From: an uncultured Clostridia bacterium
Lineage (GTDB): Bacteria > Bacillota > Clostridia > Oscillospirales > Acutalibacteraceae
Assembly: GCA_944384985.1 (NCBI GenBank)
Contig: CALWVM010000008.1
Span: forward strand, 1-64,000
DNA: 64,000 nt
Reading direction: 5' to 3'
The notes beneath the pieces were generated by a model. That model saw only the letters and a list, made by a program, of their open reading frames with translations. It was not told the origin of the DNA and searched no databases. The position numbers were made by a program, and so were the translations under genes. Position 1 is the stretch's first letter. Each line of letters starts with the position of its first letter. Below, piece after piece: positions 27,062 to 35,632 of this stretch.

Positions 27062-28485
27062 ACGAGAAAAATTTACTCGAGCAGCTTTTGCATTACGCGA
27101 AGCTGGACGTATATCCGTTCCATATGCCCGGGCACAAGCGCAACGCGGCACTTTTGGGCGAAACGCTCCCCTATGCCCTCGACATCACCGAGATCGACGG
27201 GTTTGACAACCTCCATGCGCCGCAAGGCATCCTCAAAAAATTAAACGAACAGCTTTCCCGAATCTGGGGAAGCCGGCAGAGTTTCGCGCTGGTGAACGGC
27301 TCGACCTGCGGCATTCTGGCGGGCGTTGCGGCGTGCGTCTCTCGCGGGGACACGGTGCTCGTGGCGCGCAACTGCCACCAGTCGGTATACCACGCGCTGG
27401 AACTTTTCGGCGCGAAGCCGGTCTATCTTTTGCCGCCGGTGGATGCCGGAAGCTCGATCGCGGGGAGCATCACGCCTGAACAAGTCCGCCGCGCACTCGA
27501 AGCGCACCGGAACACGCGGCTTATTATCGTGACCTCGCCGACCTACGACGGGGTGATCAGCGACATGGCGGGGATCGTGGACGCTGCGCATAAAAAGCAG
27601 ATTCCCGTGCTCGCCGACGAAGCGCACGGGGCGCATCTGGCGTTTACCGAGTTGGCAAAATACAGCGCCGTGCACGCAGGGGCGGATATTGTGATCCATT
27701 CCCTGCACAAGACCCTCCCCGCGCTGACGCAGTGCGCCGCCGCGCATCTGTGCGGCGCGCTCGTAGACCCGGTGCGGTTTGCGCGGGCGCTTTCCGTTTT
27801 TGAAACGTCAAGCCCTTCCTATATTTTGCTTGCATCCATCGCGCAGTGCGCCGATTTTTTAGAGACGAAAGGCACGGCGGCTTTCGCATCTTATCGCGAC
27901 CGGCTCGCCGCATTTTCCGATAGCTGCCGTGACCTGCGGCATCTTGTAGCGCTCGGCAAAGGTAGAGATACACTTGAAAACCATCCAACCTTTTTTGCTT
28001 TCGACTTCGGCAAGCTGCCGGTGGTCACAGCGCGCACGCAAATGGACGGGCAAACGCTTTTGCAGGCACTGCGGCAAAGATTTGCCATCGAAGGCGAAAT
28101 GGCGGCTGTGTCTTATGCGTTGCTGATGACCTCCGTCTGCGACACGGACGCAGGTTTTTCACGCCTTGCGGATGCCCTGCATGCCATCGACTGCGAAGCG
28201 GCGCCTTGTGAAATGCCGCCTGTTTTCCCGGCGCAGACGCTGCCCGAAATGCGCTTTACCCCTGCCGAAGCCGCCGCGCTTCCCGGAAGGCTTTGCGGGT
28301 TTTCGGACTGCCTCGGCAAAACCGGCCTTTCCTATATCCGCCTGTACCCACCGGGCACCCCCCTGCTCGTACCCGGGGAAGTATTTGATGCGCTTATCGT
28401 CGAACAGCTGCAAGCGGCCGAAGCACATCATCTGCAAGTGCTCACCTCCTGCGGCAAGCCGGGGCACGCGCTCGTTTGCGATTGA
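27058..28485 (+). CDS. Orn/Lys/Arg decarboxylase family PLP enzyme (YaaO-like)
   Basis: A 475-residue fold-type I PLP enzyme of the short decarboxylase group that lacks the N-terminal wing domain. Landmarks are FHMPGHKRN (phosphate/His region), TEIDGFDNLHAPQGIL, LVNGSTCGILAG, VTSPTYDGV, DEAHGAHL and the Schiff-base lysine in HSLHKTLPALTQ. The C-terminal part covers LRLYPPGTPLLVPGE-like sequence. Substrate could be arginine, lysine or ornithine, yielding a polyamine. It is coupled to the AraC-type gene by a four-base overlap, an unusual partner for this family. Its stop codon falls in the -35 hexamer of the SCIFF promoter. Confidence 0.9.
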   Translation: MNEKNLLEQLLHYAKLDVYPFHMPGHKRNAALLGETLPYALDITEIDGFDNLHAPQGILKKLNEQLSRIWGSRQSFALVNGSTCGILAGVAACVSRGDTVLVARNCHQSVYHALELFGAKPVYLLPPVDAGSSIAGSITPEQVRRALEAHRNTRLIIVTSPTYDGVISDMAGIVDAAHKKQIPVLADEAHGAHLAFTELAKYSAVHAGADIVIHSLHKTLPALTQCAAAHLCGALVDPVRFARALSVFETSSPSYILLASIAQCADFLETKGTAAFASYRDRLAAFSDSCRDLRHLVALGKGRDTLENHPTFFAFDFGKLPVVTARTQMDGQTLLQALRQRFAIEGEMAAVSYALLMTSVCDTDAGFSRLADALHAIDCEAAPCEMPPVFPAQTLPEMRFTPAEAAALPGRLCGFSDCLGKTGLSYIRLYPPGTPLLVPGEVFDALIVEQLQAAEAHHLQVLTSCGKPGHALVCD

Positions 28486-28510
28486 CAAAATGCGCGCGGT
28501 GTGCTACTAT
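28482..28510 (+). promoter_or_regulatory. Strong promoter of the SCIFF precursor gene
   Basis: TTGACA (28482-28487), 17 bases, then TGCTACTAT with extended -10 (28502-28510). The -35 overlaps the stop codon of the preceding decarboxylase gene. A TAAGGAG ribosome binding site follows near 28528-28534. Confidence 0.85.
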
Positions 28511-28543
28511 ACTACCGAACAAAACGATAAGGAGTCGATACAT

Positions 28544-28696
28544 ATGAAGAGAATCCAGACCATCGAGACCCGCGACCTGAAAAAGAGCGTCGAGACCGGC
28601 GGCTGCGGCGAGTGCCAGACCTCCTGCCAGAGCGCCTGCAAGACCTCCTGCGGCGTTGCGAACCAGCAGTGCGAAAAGTGCATGGAGCAGAAATAA
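28544..28696 (+). CDS. scfA: SCIFF family ranthipeptide precursor
   Basis: A 50-residue peptide of the six-cysteine SCIFF family, a nearly universal Clostridia RiPP whose cysteines are cross-linked by a radical SAM enzyme. The core CGECQTSCQSACKTSC is unmistakable. Cysteines lie at 21, 24, 28, 32, 36, 43 and 46, so there is a seventh cysteine and a longer tail than the usual form of about 46 residues. Residue 37, where I recall a Thr acceptor in studied homologues, is Gly. It has its own strong promoter and is followed by a terminator before the maturase gene. The mature product's role is unknown in the family. Confidence 0.95.
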   Translation: MKRIQTIETRDLKKSVETGGCGECQTSCQSACKTSCGVANQQCEKCMEQK

Positions 28697-28718
28697 CCGT
28701 TTGCAAACAAACACTTCG

Positions 28719-28749
28719 GAAAAGCCGTTGTCAGACGGCTTTTCTTTTT
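28719..28749 (+). terminator. Terminator/attenuator between scfA and its maturase
   Basis: GAAAAGCCGT (28719-28728) pairs with ACGGCTTTTC (28735-28744), followed by TTTTTG. It should stop most transcripts after the precursor and let a fraction continue into the maturase, setting precursor above enzyme. Confidence 0.85.
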
Positions 28750-28777
28750 GACAAGATATGGGAAAGGACGTGCCGAT

Positions 28778-30163
28778 TTGGTACACCAGTATAAGCTTGG
28801 CGGCTATAACATCGTGCTCGACGTGTTCAGCGGCGCAGTGCACGCCGTGGACGAGGTCGCCTACGACGCGATCGCGCTGTATGAAACGCATACGAAGGAC
28901 GAAATACAAACCGAGCTTTCCGAAAAATACGCAGACGACGGCGTAACAAAAGAAGATATTGCCGAGGTCCTTTGCGATATCGAACAGCTCAAAGCCGACG
29001 GCAAGCTGTTCACCGAGGACGTCTACGCCGACCATGCCTTTGATTTCAAGAACCGCAACACCGTCATCAAGGCGCTCTGCCTGCATGTGGCGCACACCTG
29101 CAACCTCAACTGCTCGTATTGCTTTGCCGCACAGGGGAAATACCACGGGGAACGTGCGCTGATGTCCTTTGAAACCGGCAAACGCGCGCTGGACTTCTTG
29201 GTCGAGAATTCCGGCACGCGCAAAAACCTGGAAGTGGACTTTTTCGGCGGCGAACCGCTGATGAATTTTGAAGTCGTAAAACAGCTTGTGGCGTATGCGC
29301 GCAGCATGGAAAAGGAAGCGGGCAAAAACTTCCGCTTTACCTTAACAACGAACGGCGTGCTGTTAAACGACGAAGTCACCGAATTCGCAAACCGAGAGTG
29401 TCACAACGTGGTGCTCTCGCTTGACGGTCGCAAGGAAGTGCATGACCGTCTGCGCAAGACCGTGAACGGCGAAGGCAGCTATGACCTCATCGTTCCGAAG
29501 TTTCAGGATTTCGTAAAAAAACGCGGCAACCGCGGGTACTACGTGCGCGGAACGTATACGAAATACAATTTGGACTTTACAAACGACATTTTCCACATGG
29601 CGGATCTGGGCTTCACGGAGCTTTCCATGGAACCCGTGGTCAGCGCGCCGGACGACCCGTATGCGTTAAGCGAAGCGGACCTGCCCACGCTCTACCTGCA
29701 ATATGAGATCTTGGCGGAGGAAATGCTGCGCCGCCGTCGGGAAGGGCATCCGTTTACCTTCTATCACTATATGATCGACCTGACGGGCGGCCCGTGCATC
29801 TACAAGCGTATTTCCGGCTGCGGTTCGGGCACAGAATACCTCGCCGTAACGCCGTGGGGCGACCTGTACCCCTGCCACCAGTTCGTCGGCGAGGAAAAAT
29901 ACCGTCTGGGCGACATTTGGAACGGCATCACGAACCCGGCCGTGCAGCAGGAATTCAAGCTGTGCAACGCCTACGCGCGGGAAGATTGCCGCGACTGCTG
30001 GGCGAAGCTGTATTGCAGCGGCGGGTGCGCGGCGAACGCCTACCACGCGACGGGGTCCGTCACCGGCGTTTACGAGCTCGGCTGCCAGCTTTTCAAAAAG
30101 CGGATGGAATGCGCGATCATGCTGAAAGTCGCCGAGGCGCTGGACAAAGCAGCAGAAGCTTAA
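28778..30163 (+). CDS. scfB: SCIFF peptide radical SAM maturase
   Basis: A 461-residue radical SAM/SPASM enzyme that forms thioether cross-links in ScfA. The N-terminal YNIVLDVFSGAVHAVDEVAYD block is the peptide-recognition (RRE-like) region of this family. The cluster motif CxxxCxxC is Cys108, Cys112 and Cys115 in HTCNLNCSYCFAAQ. The C-terminal SPASM-type cysteines are in CGSGTEYLAV, DLYPCHQFVG, CNAYAREDCRDCWAKLYCSGGC and LGCQLFKKRMEC, for auxiliary [4Fe-4S] clusters. The family start (short, before HQYKLGGYNI) fits TTG 28778 with AAGGA at 28764-28768; the ATG at 28748 would be too long and overlaps the terminator. Confidence 0.95.
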   Translation: MVHQYKLGGYNIVLDVFSGAVHAVDEVAYDAIALYETHTKDEIQTELSEKYADDGVTKEDIAEVLCDIEQLKADGKLFTEDVYADHAFDFKNRNTVIKALCLHVAHTCNLNCSYCFAAQGKYHGERALMSFETGKRALDFLVENSGTRKNLEVDFFGGEPLMNFEVVKQLVAYARSMEKEAGKNFRFTLTTNGVLLNDEVTEFANRECHNVVLSLDGRKEVHDRLRKTVNGEGSYDLIVPKFQDFVKKRGNRGYYVRGTYTKYNLDFTNDIFHMADLGFTELSMEPVVSAPDDPYALSEADLPTLYLQYEILAEEMLRRRREGHPFTFYHYMIDLTGGPCIYKRISGCGSGTEYLAVTPWGDLYPCHQFVGEEKYRLGDIWNGITNPAVQQEFKLCNAYAREDCRDCWAKLYCSGGCAANAYHATGSVTGVYELGCQLFKKRMECAIMLKVAEALDKAAEA

Positions 30164-30177
30164 GCGGAGGCAGACAG

Positions 30178-30447
30178 ATGGCGGTATTTTTCGGCGTTTA
30201 TCTCAGTGTGGCGGCGGTCATCGTCGCCGCGGCGTTCTGCCTTTCCTATTTCGGCGGTGAACCGAATCGGTTTCGCGGGTTTTTGCTGGCGCTGTATATC
30301 CTTGCCGTGATCGGCGTGCTGTTTGCGACCGGCGTTTTGGAAGCGCGCTACGGCTGGAACCGGCTGTATTCGAGCATCGTTGCCGCCGCGCTGCTTTTGG
30401 CGCTGTATTTAGCCGATTCGCTCGGCACACGGCTGCAAAAGCGATAA
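30178..30447 (+). CDS. Small membrane protein, copy 1 of a tandem pair
   Basis: An 89-residue protein with three hydrophobic helices (about 5-23, 34-52 and 63-82) and a short basic tail. I do not recognise a named family. The segment AAAFCLSYFGG in helix one recurs as AAAFCLSYFCD in the next gene, and both have a YxxxYxSI-type start to the last helix (NRLYSSIVAA versus YRLYMSIILYA), so the two are paralogues. GCGGAGG at 30164-30170 is the ribosome binding site, and it follows scfB by 14 bases, suggesting co-transcription with the SCIFF maturase. A weak hairpin follows near 30446-30470. Confidence 0.8.
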   Translation: MAVFFGVYLSVAAVIVAAAFCLSYFGGEPNRFRGFLLALYILAVIGVLFATGVLEARYGWNRLYSSIVAAALLLALYLADSLGTRLQKR

Positions 30448-30488
30448 GCCCACCCTATGGGCGGCTTTTTCGGAGGGGAAATAACAAT

Positions 30489-30773
30489 ATGACCGTATTT
30501 TGGTGCTCATTCGGCGGTTCTGCTGTTTTGATTTTTGCTGCGGCGTTTTGTCTTTCCTATTTTTGCGACAGGTCAAAGCTCCTGCATAAATTTCTGTGGC
30601 TTCTGCTTTTTCTGCTCCTTGCGGGCATTGCCGTTGTCGTGCTCCGGGTCGATTTGGCTGCGCGCCGCAGCCAGTACCGCTTGTATATGAGCATCATATT
30701 GTATGCGTTGTTATTTGCGCTGTGTACAGGGTATGAATTGGGGAAATTTTTGCGAAAGCGCAAAGAAAAATAA
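30489..30773 (+). CDS. Small membrane protein, copy 2 of a tandem pair
   Basis: A 94-residue three-helix membrane protein, paralogous to the preceding gene. Helix one has FAAAFCLSYFC, the middle helix is LWLLLFLLLAGIAVVVL, and the last (YRLYMSIILYALLFALCTGYELG) runs into a basic tail (KFLRKRKEK). AGGGGAA (about 30474-30480) lies before ATG 30489. Sequence composition is somewhat AT-richer than copy 1, consistent with divergence after duplication. Function is unknown; position after the SCIFF maturase suggests, without proof, a role in export of or response to the peptide. Confidence 0.78.
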   Translation: MTVFWCSFGGSAVLIFAAAFCLSYFCDRSKLLHKFLWLLLFLLLAGIAVVVLRVDLAARRSQYRLYMSIILYALLFALCTGYELGKFLRKRKEK

Positions 30774-30791
30774 TCTAATCATACCCCGGTA

Positions 30792-30836
30792 AAAACACAA
30801 ACAGGCTGTCCGGTTGGGCAGCCTGTTTGTGTTTTA
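30792..30836. terminator. Bidirectional terminator between the SCIFF unit and the V-ATPase operon
   Basis: AAAACACAAACAGGCTG (30792-30808) and CAGCCTGTTTGTGTTTT (30819-30835) form a perfect 17-bp stem. Both outer flanks are A/T runs, so it can stop both converging transcripts. Confidence 0.92.
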
Positions 30837-30844
30837 TGGAGAAT

Positions 30845-31492
30845 TTATTGTGCTGTGTCGTCTGATTCGGCGCTTTGCGCTTGGGCGCGCTGTTTGGCAC
30901 TTTTGACGACCTTCAAGCGGGTGAAATCCTCGCGCTCTTTTTCGTCGAGCGCTTCCGTAATAAATTTCACGGTCGCCTCGAACTGCGGGATCAGGATGTT
31001 GTTGAGCGCGTTGGCGCGCTTCTGCGTTTTCTTGACCGCGTCCGCCAGTCGGAAAATGGACGCCTGCGTTTCGGCAAGGCGCACGGTGAGCTGCTTTGCC
31101 TTGTTAAACTGCCGGTAGGCTTCGTCCAAATACGAGTTTGTCCGGTGGAATCCGTAGTGCGGCTCCGCCTGATTTTCCGCCAGTTCCAAAAGCGGGATCT
31201 CCACGCCCATTACGCTCTTCCCGCGCACGGAAAGCCCGTCATCCACGGGAACGCTGCGCGCAAAATTGCCGCAAAGCCCCAGCGTGATATTCGCCAGCCG
31301 CAGCGAAGCGTATGCCTGTTTATACACGTCGCCGATCTGCGATTCGACCGCGCGCGCCTCATCCACAAGCTGCATCATCTCCCGCACCAAAATACTGCGT
31401 TTACGGTCCATCAGCTCATAGCCGAGCTTCGCGAGCTCCAGCGATTTCTGCGTTGCCATCAAATTTGCCTTGGTCGGAAACACCTGCGCCAA
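30845..31492 (-). CDS. atpD: V/A-type ATPase subunit D
   Basis: Central rotor stalk subunit, 215 residues, that fits inside the A3B3 catalytic head and turns with the K ring. The N-terminal FPTKANLMATQKSLELAKLGYELMDRKRS and the later LRLANITLGLCGNFA are the family hallmarks, with long predicted helices at both ends. The start is TTG 31492, with AGGAGGTG at 31501-31508 and a 7-base spacer. Last gene of the ten-gene operon; it lies next to the shared bidirectional terminator. Confidence 0.94.
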   Translation of the reverse strand: MAQVFPTKANLMATQKSLELAKLGYELMDRKRSILVREMMQLVDEARAVESQIGDVYKQAYASLRLANITLGLCGNFARSVPVDDGLSVRGKSVMGVEIPLLELAENQAEPHYGFHRTNSYLDEAYRQFNKAKQLTVRLAETQASIFRLADAVKKTQKRANALNNILIPQFEATVKFITEALDEKEREDFTRLKVVKSAKQRAQAQSAESDDTAQ

Positions 31493-31526
31493 ACGAATTC
31501 ACCTCCTGTAACGGTCTTTGCCCGCG

Positions 31527-32912
31527 TTATGCGGTTGCTTCTGCTCTGCCTTTGTAATGCTTGTCGAGCGTCTCATCGTCCACACGGTCCAGCATACGAC
31601 GCGGCAGCATGGACAAGAGCTCCCAGCCGAGGTCAAGTGTCTGATCCATCGAGCGGTTTTCCGTAAAGCTCTGGTTCAAAAAGCGCGATTCAAACGCCCT
31701 GCCGAATTCCATCAGCAATTTGTCGTCCGCAGAAAGTTCTTCTTCGCCGATGACCGACGCGAGGGCTTTCGCATCCTGCACCTTGGCGTAGGACGCAAGC
31801 AGCTGGTTGCTTAAGTCTGCGTGGTCCTCCCGCGTGAAGCCCTTGCCGATGCCGTCTTTCATCAGACGCGACAGCGACGGCAGCACGTCTACGGGCGGGT
31901 AAACGCCTTTGTAGTCCAAATCGCGGTTCAAAACGATCTGCCCCTCTGTGATATACCCCGTAAGGTCGGGGATGGGGTGGGTGATGTCGTCATTGGGCAT
32001 GGTGAGGATCGGGATCTGCGTGACCGAGCCTTCGACGCCTTTAATCATACCCGCGCGCTCGTAAAGCGAAGCAAGGTCGGAGTACAAATAGCCGGGGAAG
32101 CCTTTTCTGCCGGGAATCTCGCCCTTGGAGCCGGAGAATTCCCGCAGTGCTTCGGCGTAAGACGTCATATCGGTGAGAATGACAAGAATATGCATATGCC
32201 GCGTAAACGCCAGATACTCCGCAATGGTCAGCGCCACGCGCGGCGTCATGATGCGTTCGACGATGGGGTCATTGGCAAGGTTTAAGAGCATGACCACGCG
32301 GCGCATGACGTTCGCCTCTTCAAATGAAGAGCGGAAATACTGCGCGACGTCGTTTTTCACGCCCATGGCCGCAAATACGACGGCGAAATCACTGCCGTCA
32401 GCGGTGGACGCCTGCCGTACGATCTGCACGGCAAGCTCGTTGTGCTTCATGCCGGAGCCCGAGAAAATCGGCAGCTTCTGCCCGCGGATGAGCGTGGCGA
32501 GCGCGTCAATGGAAGAAATCCCTGTGTGGATATAGTTGCGCGGATATTCGCGCGAAACGGGGTTGATGGGCGCGCCGTTTACGTCGCGCACCTCTTCGGG
32601 GAACACTTCGCCGAGACCGTCGATGGGTCTGCCGAGGCCGTCAAACACGCGCCCCAGAATTTCAGGAGAAAGCGCAACCTCCATGGGCTTGCCCGTAAAC
32701 ACGGTTTCGGTATTTGCCATGGAAATGCCGCGTGTGCCCTCAAACACCTGCACCGAGACTTCGTCGCCGTTGATTTGGACAACGCGCCCCGTGCGCTCAG
32801 TGCCATCCGTAAGATGGAGCTTGACGATCTCCTCATTGGCGGCGTTATCCACGCCGGAAAGCGTTGCCAGCGACCCGTTGACGCCGTTGAGCTTTAAATG
32901 TCGAATAAGCAA
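31527..32912 (-). CDS. atpB: V/A-type ATPase subunit B
   Basis: Non-catalytic nucleotide-binding subunit of the head, 461 residues. Landmarks are LFDGLGRP-like [55 protein letters not shown] (the degenerate P-loop typical of B) and the [16 protein letters not shown] block. Start is TTG 32912, with an AAAGGGGGCGG site overlapping the end of the A gene; no suitable ATG exists nearby. The 14-base gap to the A gene indicates coupled expression, giving the equimolar A and B that the A3B3 ring needs. Confidence 0.95.
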   Translation of the reverse strand: MLIRHLKLNGVNGSLATLSGVDNAANEEIVKLHLTDGTERTGRVVQINGDEVSVQVFEGTRGISMANTETVFTGKPMEVALSPEILGRVFDGLGRPIDGLGEVFPEEVRDVNGAPINPVSREYPRNYIHTGISSIDALATLIRGQKLPIFSGSGMKHNELAVQIVRQASTADGSDFAVVFAAMGVKNDVAQYFRSSFEEANVMRRVVMLLNLANDPIVERIMTPRVALTIAEYLAFTRHMHILVILTDMTSYAEALREFSGSKGEIPGRKGFPGYLYSDLASLYERAGMIKGVEGSVTQIPILTMPNDDITHPIPDLTGYITEGQIVLNRDLDYKGVYPPVDVLPSLSRLMKDGIGKGFTREDHADLSNQLLASYAKVQDAKALASVIGEEELSADDKLLMEFGRAFESRFLNQSFTENRSMDQTLDLGWELLSMLPRRMLDRVDDETLDKHYKGRAEATA

Positions 32913-32926
32913 GGTCCCGCCCCCTT

Positions 32927-34681
32927 TCAGCGCAGGATGCCGTCAACGGCAGCATCGATGTCGCGGGTGTAATCGTCGAACATCTCAAGCCTGTCGTTCG
33001 GCACGTCGTATTTCATTTTTACAAGCTGGTCAAAGATCCCGGTTTTCAGCAGCGTCGAGATCGGGATCTGCCGCGCGACAACTTCTTTCGCACGGTGATA
33101 CAGGTGCAGAATCACATGCATCATTTTATACTGCTTTTCGAGCGGAACATAGGTATCCTCCGCGTGGAAAGCGTTTTGCTGCAAAAAGCCGACACGGATC
33201 ACGCGCGCGATCTCAATAACGAGTTTCTGATCGTCCGGAAGCACATCCGCACCGATGAGCTTGACGATTTCCATGAGCGTGTTCTCTTCCTGCAAAAGCG
33301 CGCACAGCTCGTCACGGTCTTTGGAAAATTCCGGTGAAATATTGTCGCGGTACCAGTTTTGCAGGTCGCCGATATATTCACTGTAAGACAGCGTCCAGTT
33401 GATCGCGGGGTAATGGCGCGCGTAAGCCAGTGATTTGTCCAGCGCCCAGAAGCAGCGCGTAAACCGCTTGGTGTTCTGCGTGACCGGTTCAGAGAAGTCC
33501 GAACCCTGCGGCGAGACCGCGCCGATAAGCGTGACGGAGCCTTCGCCGCCGCTCAAGGTCTCCGTGCGTCCGGCGCGCTCGTAGAATTCGGAAAGGCGCG
33601 AGGGCAGATACGCGGGGAAGCCTTCGTCAGCGGGCATTTCCTCAAGTCTGCCCGAAATCTCGCGCAGCGCTTCCGCCCAGCGGGAGGTCGAGTCCGCCAT
33701 CAAAGCAGTGTGATAGCCCATGTCGCGGTAATATTCCGCAAGGGTGATGCCCGTATAAATGGACGCCTCACGCGCCGCCACGGGCATATTGGAAGTGTTC
33801 GCGATCAGGACCGTGCGGTCGAGAAGGGGTTTGCCGGAACGCGGGTCGGTAAGCTCTGAGAACTCGGAAAGTACCTGCGTCATTTCGTTGCCGCGCTCAC
33901 CGCAGCCAACGTAAATAATAATGTCCGCATCGCACCATTTGGCAAGCTGGTGCTGCGTCATGGTCTTGCCCGTGCCGAACCCGCCGGGGATCGCCGCGGC
34001 GCCGCCTTTGGCGATGGGGAACACCGTGTCAATGACACGCTGACCGGTAATCAGCGGCACATCGGCAGGCAGCCTTTTGCGGATGGGGCGCGGGGTACGG
34101 ATAGGCCACGTCTGCATGAGCGTTAAGTCGATTTCTTTGCCGTCGTCGGTTTTCAGCTTCGCGACGGTATCCTGCACACGGTAAGCGCCGTCGGGCTGCA
34201 CCTCTGTCACGGTGCCCGAGAGGTTGGGGGCGAGCATGACTTTGTGCTCGATTGCCGCCGTTTCCTGGCAGGTAGCATAGACTTCACCGCCTGCAAGGTG
34301 GTCACCGGGTTTTACGCAAAGGTGCACGTCATAGGTCTTTTCGGTATCCAGCGGCGAAAACTGCGCGCCGCGCCCGATGAATGCGCCGAACTTCTTTTCC
34401 AAAGCCGGCAGCGGGCGCTGGATGCCGTCAAAAATATTGCCCAAAAGCCCGGGTCCCAGGGTAACGCTCATGGCGCTGCCCGTGGAATACACCGGCTCGC
34501 CGACCGTAAGACCGGCCGTCTCTTCATAGACCTGAATGGTGGTCCGGTCTTTTTCCAGCCGGATAACTTCGCCGATTAAGCGCGCGTTGCCGACATAGAC
34601 CGTCTCCATCATTTGCAGCTGCGTTTCGCCGCGGATGGTGACAACCGGCCCGTTGATGCCGTAGATCTGATAAGCCGTCAT
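32927..34681 (-). CDS. atpA: V/A-type ATPase catalytic subunit A
   Basis: Catalytic subunit that hydrolyses or makes ATP, 584 residues. The Walker A loop GGFGTGKT lies at about residues 233-240, preceded by the bulge region [14 protein letters not shown] specific to V/A-type A subunits. [16 protein letters not shown] and [19 protein letters not shown] complete the active-site region. ATG 34681 has GAGGAGG (34689-34695) with a 7-base spacer and is preferred over GTG 34687, which lies one base from the site. It begins just beyond the stop of the E subunit gene. Confidence 0.96.
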   Translation of the reverse strand: MTAYQIYGINGPVVTIRGETQLQMMETVYVGNARLIGEVIRLEKDRTTIQVYEETAGLTVGEPVYSTGSAMSVTLGPGLLGNIFDGIQRPLPALEKKFGAFIGRGAQFSPLDTEKTYDVHLCVKPGDHLAGGEVYATCQETAAIEHKVMLAPNLSGTVTEVQPDGAYRVQDTVAKLKTDDGKEIDLTLMQTWPIRTPRPIRKRLPADVPLITGQRVIDTVFPIAKGGAAAIPGGFGTGKTMTQHQLAKWCDADIIIYVGCGERGNEMTQVLSEFSELTDPRSGKPLLDRTVLIANTSNMPVAAREASIYTGITLAEYYRDMGYHTALMADSTSRWAEALREISGRLEEMPADEGFPAYLPSRLSEFYERAGRTETLSGGEGSVTLIGAVSPQGSDFSEPVTQNTKRFTRCFWALDKSLAYARHYPAINWTLSYSEYIGDLQNWYRDNISPEFSKDRDELCALLQEENTLMEIVKLIGADVLPDDQKLVIEIARVIRVGFLQQNAFHAEDTYVPLEKQYKMMHVILHLYHRAKEVVARQIPISTLLKTGIFDQLVKMKYDVPNDRLEMFDDYTRDIDAAVDGILR

Positions 34682-34683
34682 GC

Positions 34684-35286
34684 TCACGCCTCCTCAATGG
34701 AAAGTCCGGAAACCGAAAGGAACTGCGCCTTCTGCTGCTCCAAGCGCGCATCCAGCGTATCGTCCGCCAGAAGACCGGTCTCTTCGGAGCGGATTTTCAG
34801 CCCGCCGAGCGCGATCGTCTCGTCGCAGGCAAAACGCGTATCTTTCGGCAGTACGGCGGACAGCGTATCCGTCAGCGGCATATCCGCTTCGCGCAGAAAG
34901 ACTGTCAATCGTTTACCGCCGACCGCCTTTGCCGCCTGTTCAGCACTTTTTTGCAGCAAGGCATGGTATTCGGGCGTTTCGCAAAACGCGGCGATGCGCG
35001 CGCGCACGCGTTCGAACACCTGCGTCTCCAATGCTTCGCGCCGCTCGGTCAACCGCTTGCGCGAGGTCTCCTCGAGTTCAGAGATCTCACGGTTGAAGTC
35101 TGCGTTGATGCGCGAAATTTCATAATCCGCATAAGTCTTGCTGCGCACCTTTGCCTCTTCCTGCAAAGCGTCGAGCCGCTGCGTGCGCACAGCCTCTGTT
35201 TCGCGGTCAATCTTTTCACACTCCGCATCCGCCAGTTCGCGGACGGCTTCGAGGAAAACTTTGATATTGCCGTTTGGAATATCCAA
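34684..35286 (-). CDS. atpE: V/A-type ATPase subunit E
   Basis: Peripheral stalk subunit of 200 residues with a long N-terminal coiled coil (roughly 10-110: ELADAECEKIDRETEAVRTQ to KRLTERREALETQVFERVRAR) and a C-terminal head-binding domain with ALGGLKIRSEETGLLADDTLDARLEQ, the conserved end of the family. Start is TTG 35286 with AGAGGTGA upstream. It pairs with the H/G-type subunit at the other end of the operon to form the stator stalk. Confidence 0.9.
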   Translation of the reverse strand: MDIPNGNIKVFLEAVRELADAECEKIDRETEAVRTQRLDALQEEAKVRSKTYADYEISRINADFNREISELEETSRKRLTERREALETQVFERVRARIAAFCETPEYHALLQKSAEQAAKAVGGKRLTVFLREADMPLTDTLSAVLPKDTRFACDETIALGGLKIRSEETGLLADDTLDARLEQQKAQFLSVSGLSIEEA

Positions 35287-35313
35287 GGACTCTCACCTCT
35301 TGCCGGCGTCGGC

Positions 35314-35619
35314 TCACAAACGGATGCCGACCGCCTCTTGAATGTATTCGGTAATGCTGCTGGAGCTCGCCGTTGCACTTTCGCCGTCCGGGATCTCCAA
35401 AAGCAGCGGTCGCGTCTGCCGCTGCAGCCGCGCAATGGTGTCGGGGCAGGCCTCCCTTACGCCCGCCGTGTAAAGGACGATGCCGATTTCCGCATTCGCG
35501 GCAGCGTCGCACAACGCCTTTTCCATATCGGTGCTCGAGCGCAGGCATAAGCCCTCTATCCCCGCAAGGCGCATGCCGATAACGGGGTCCAGCTTATCGC
35601 TGACTAAGAACAGTCGCAT
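35314..35619 (-). CDS. atpF: V/A-type ATPase subunit F
   Basis: Small rotor-stalk subunit, 101 residues, bound to subunit D. It has the compact alpha/beta fold of the family: MRLFLVSDKLDPVIGMRLAG, then AEIGIVLYTAGVREAC and RPLLLEIPDGE. The family's usual glycine-rich loop between strand one and helix one is present in variant form. ATG 35619 follows an AGAGGG site. Genes K and E flank it at spacings of 13 and 27 bases. Confidence 0.88.
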   Translation of the reverse strand: MRLFLVSDKLDPVIGMRLAGIEGLCLRSSTDMEKALCDAAANAEIGIVLYTAGVREACPDTIARLQRQTRPLLLEIPDGESATASSSSITEYIQEAVGIRL

Positions 35620-35632
35620 ATTTGCGCCCTCT

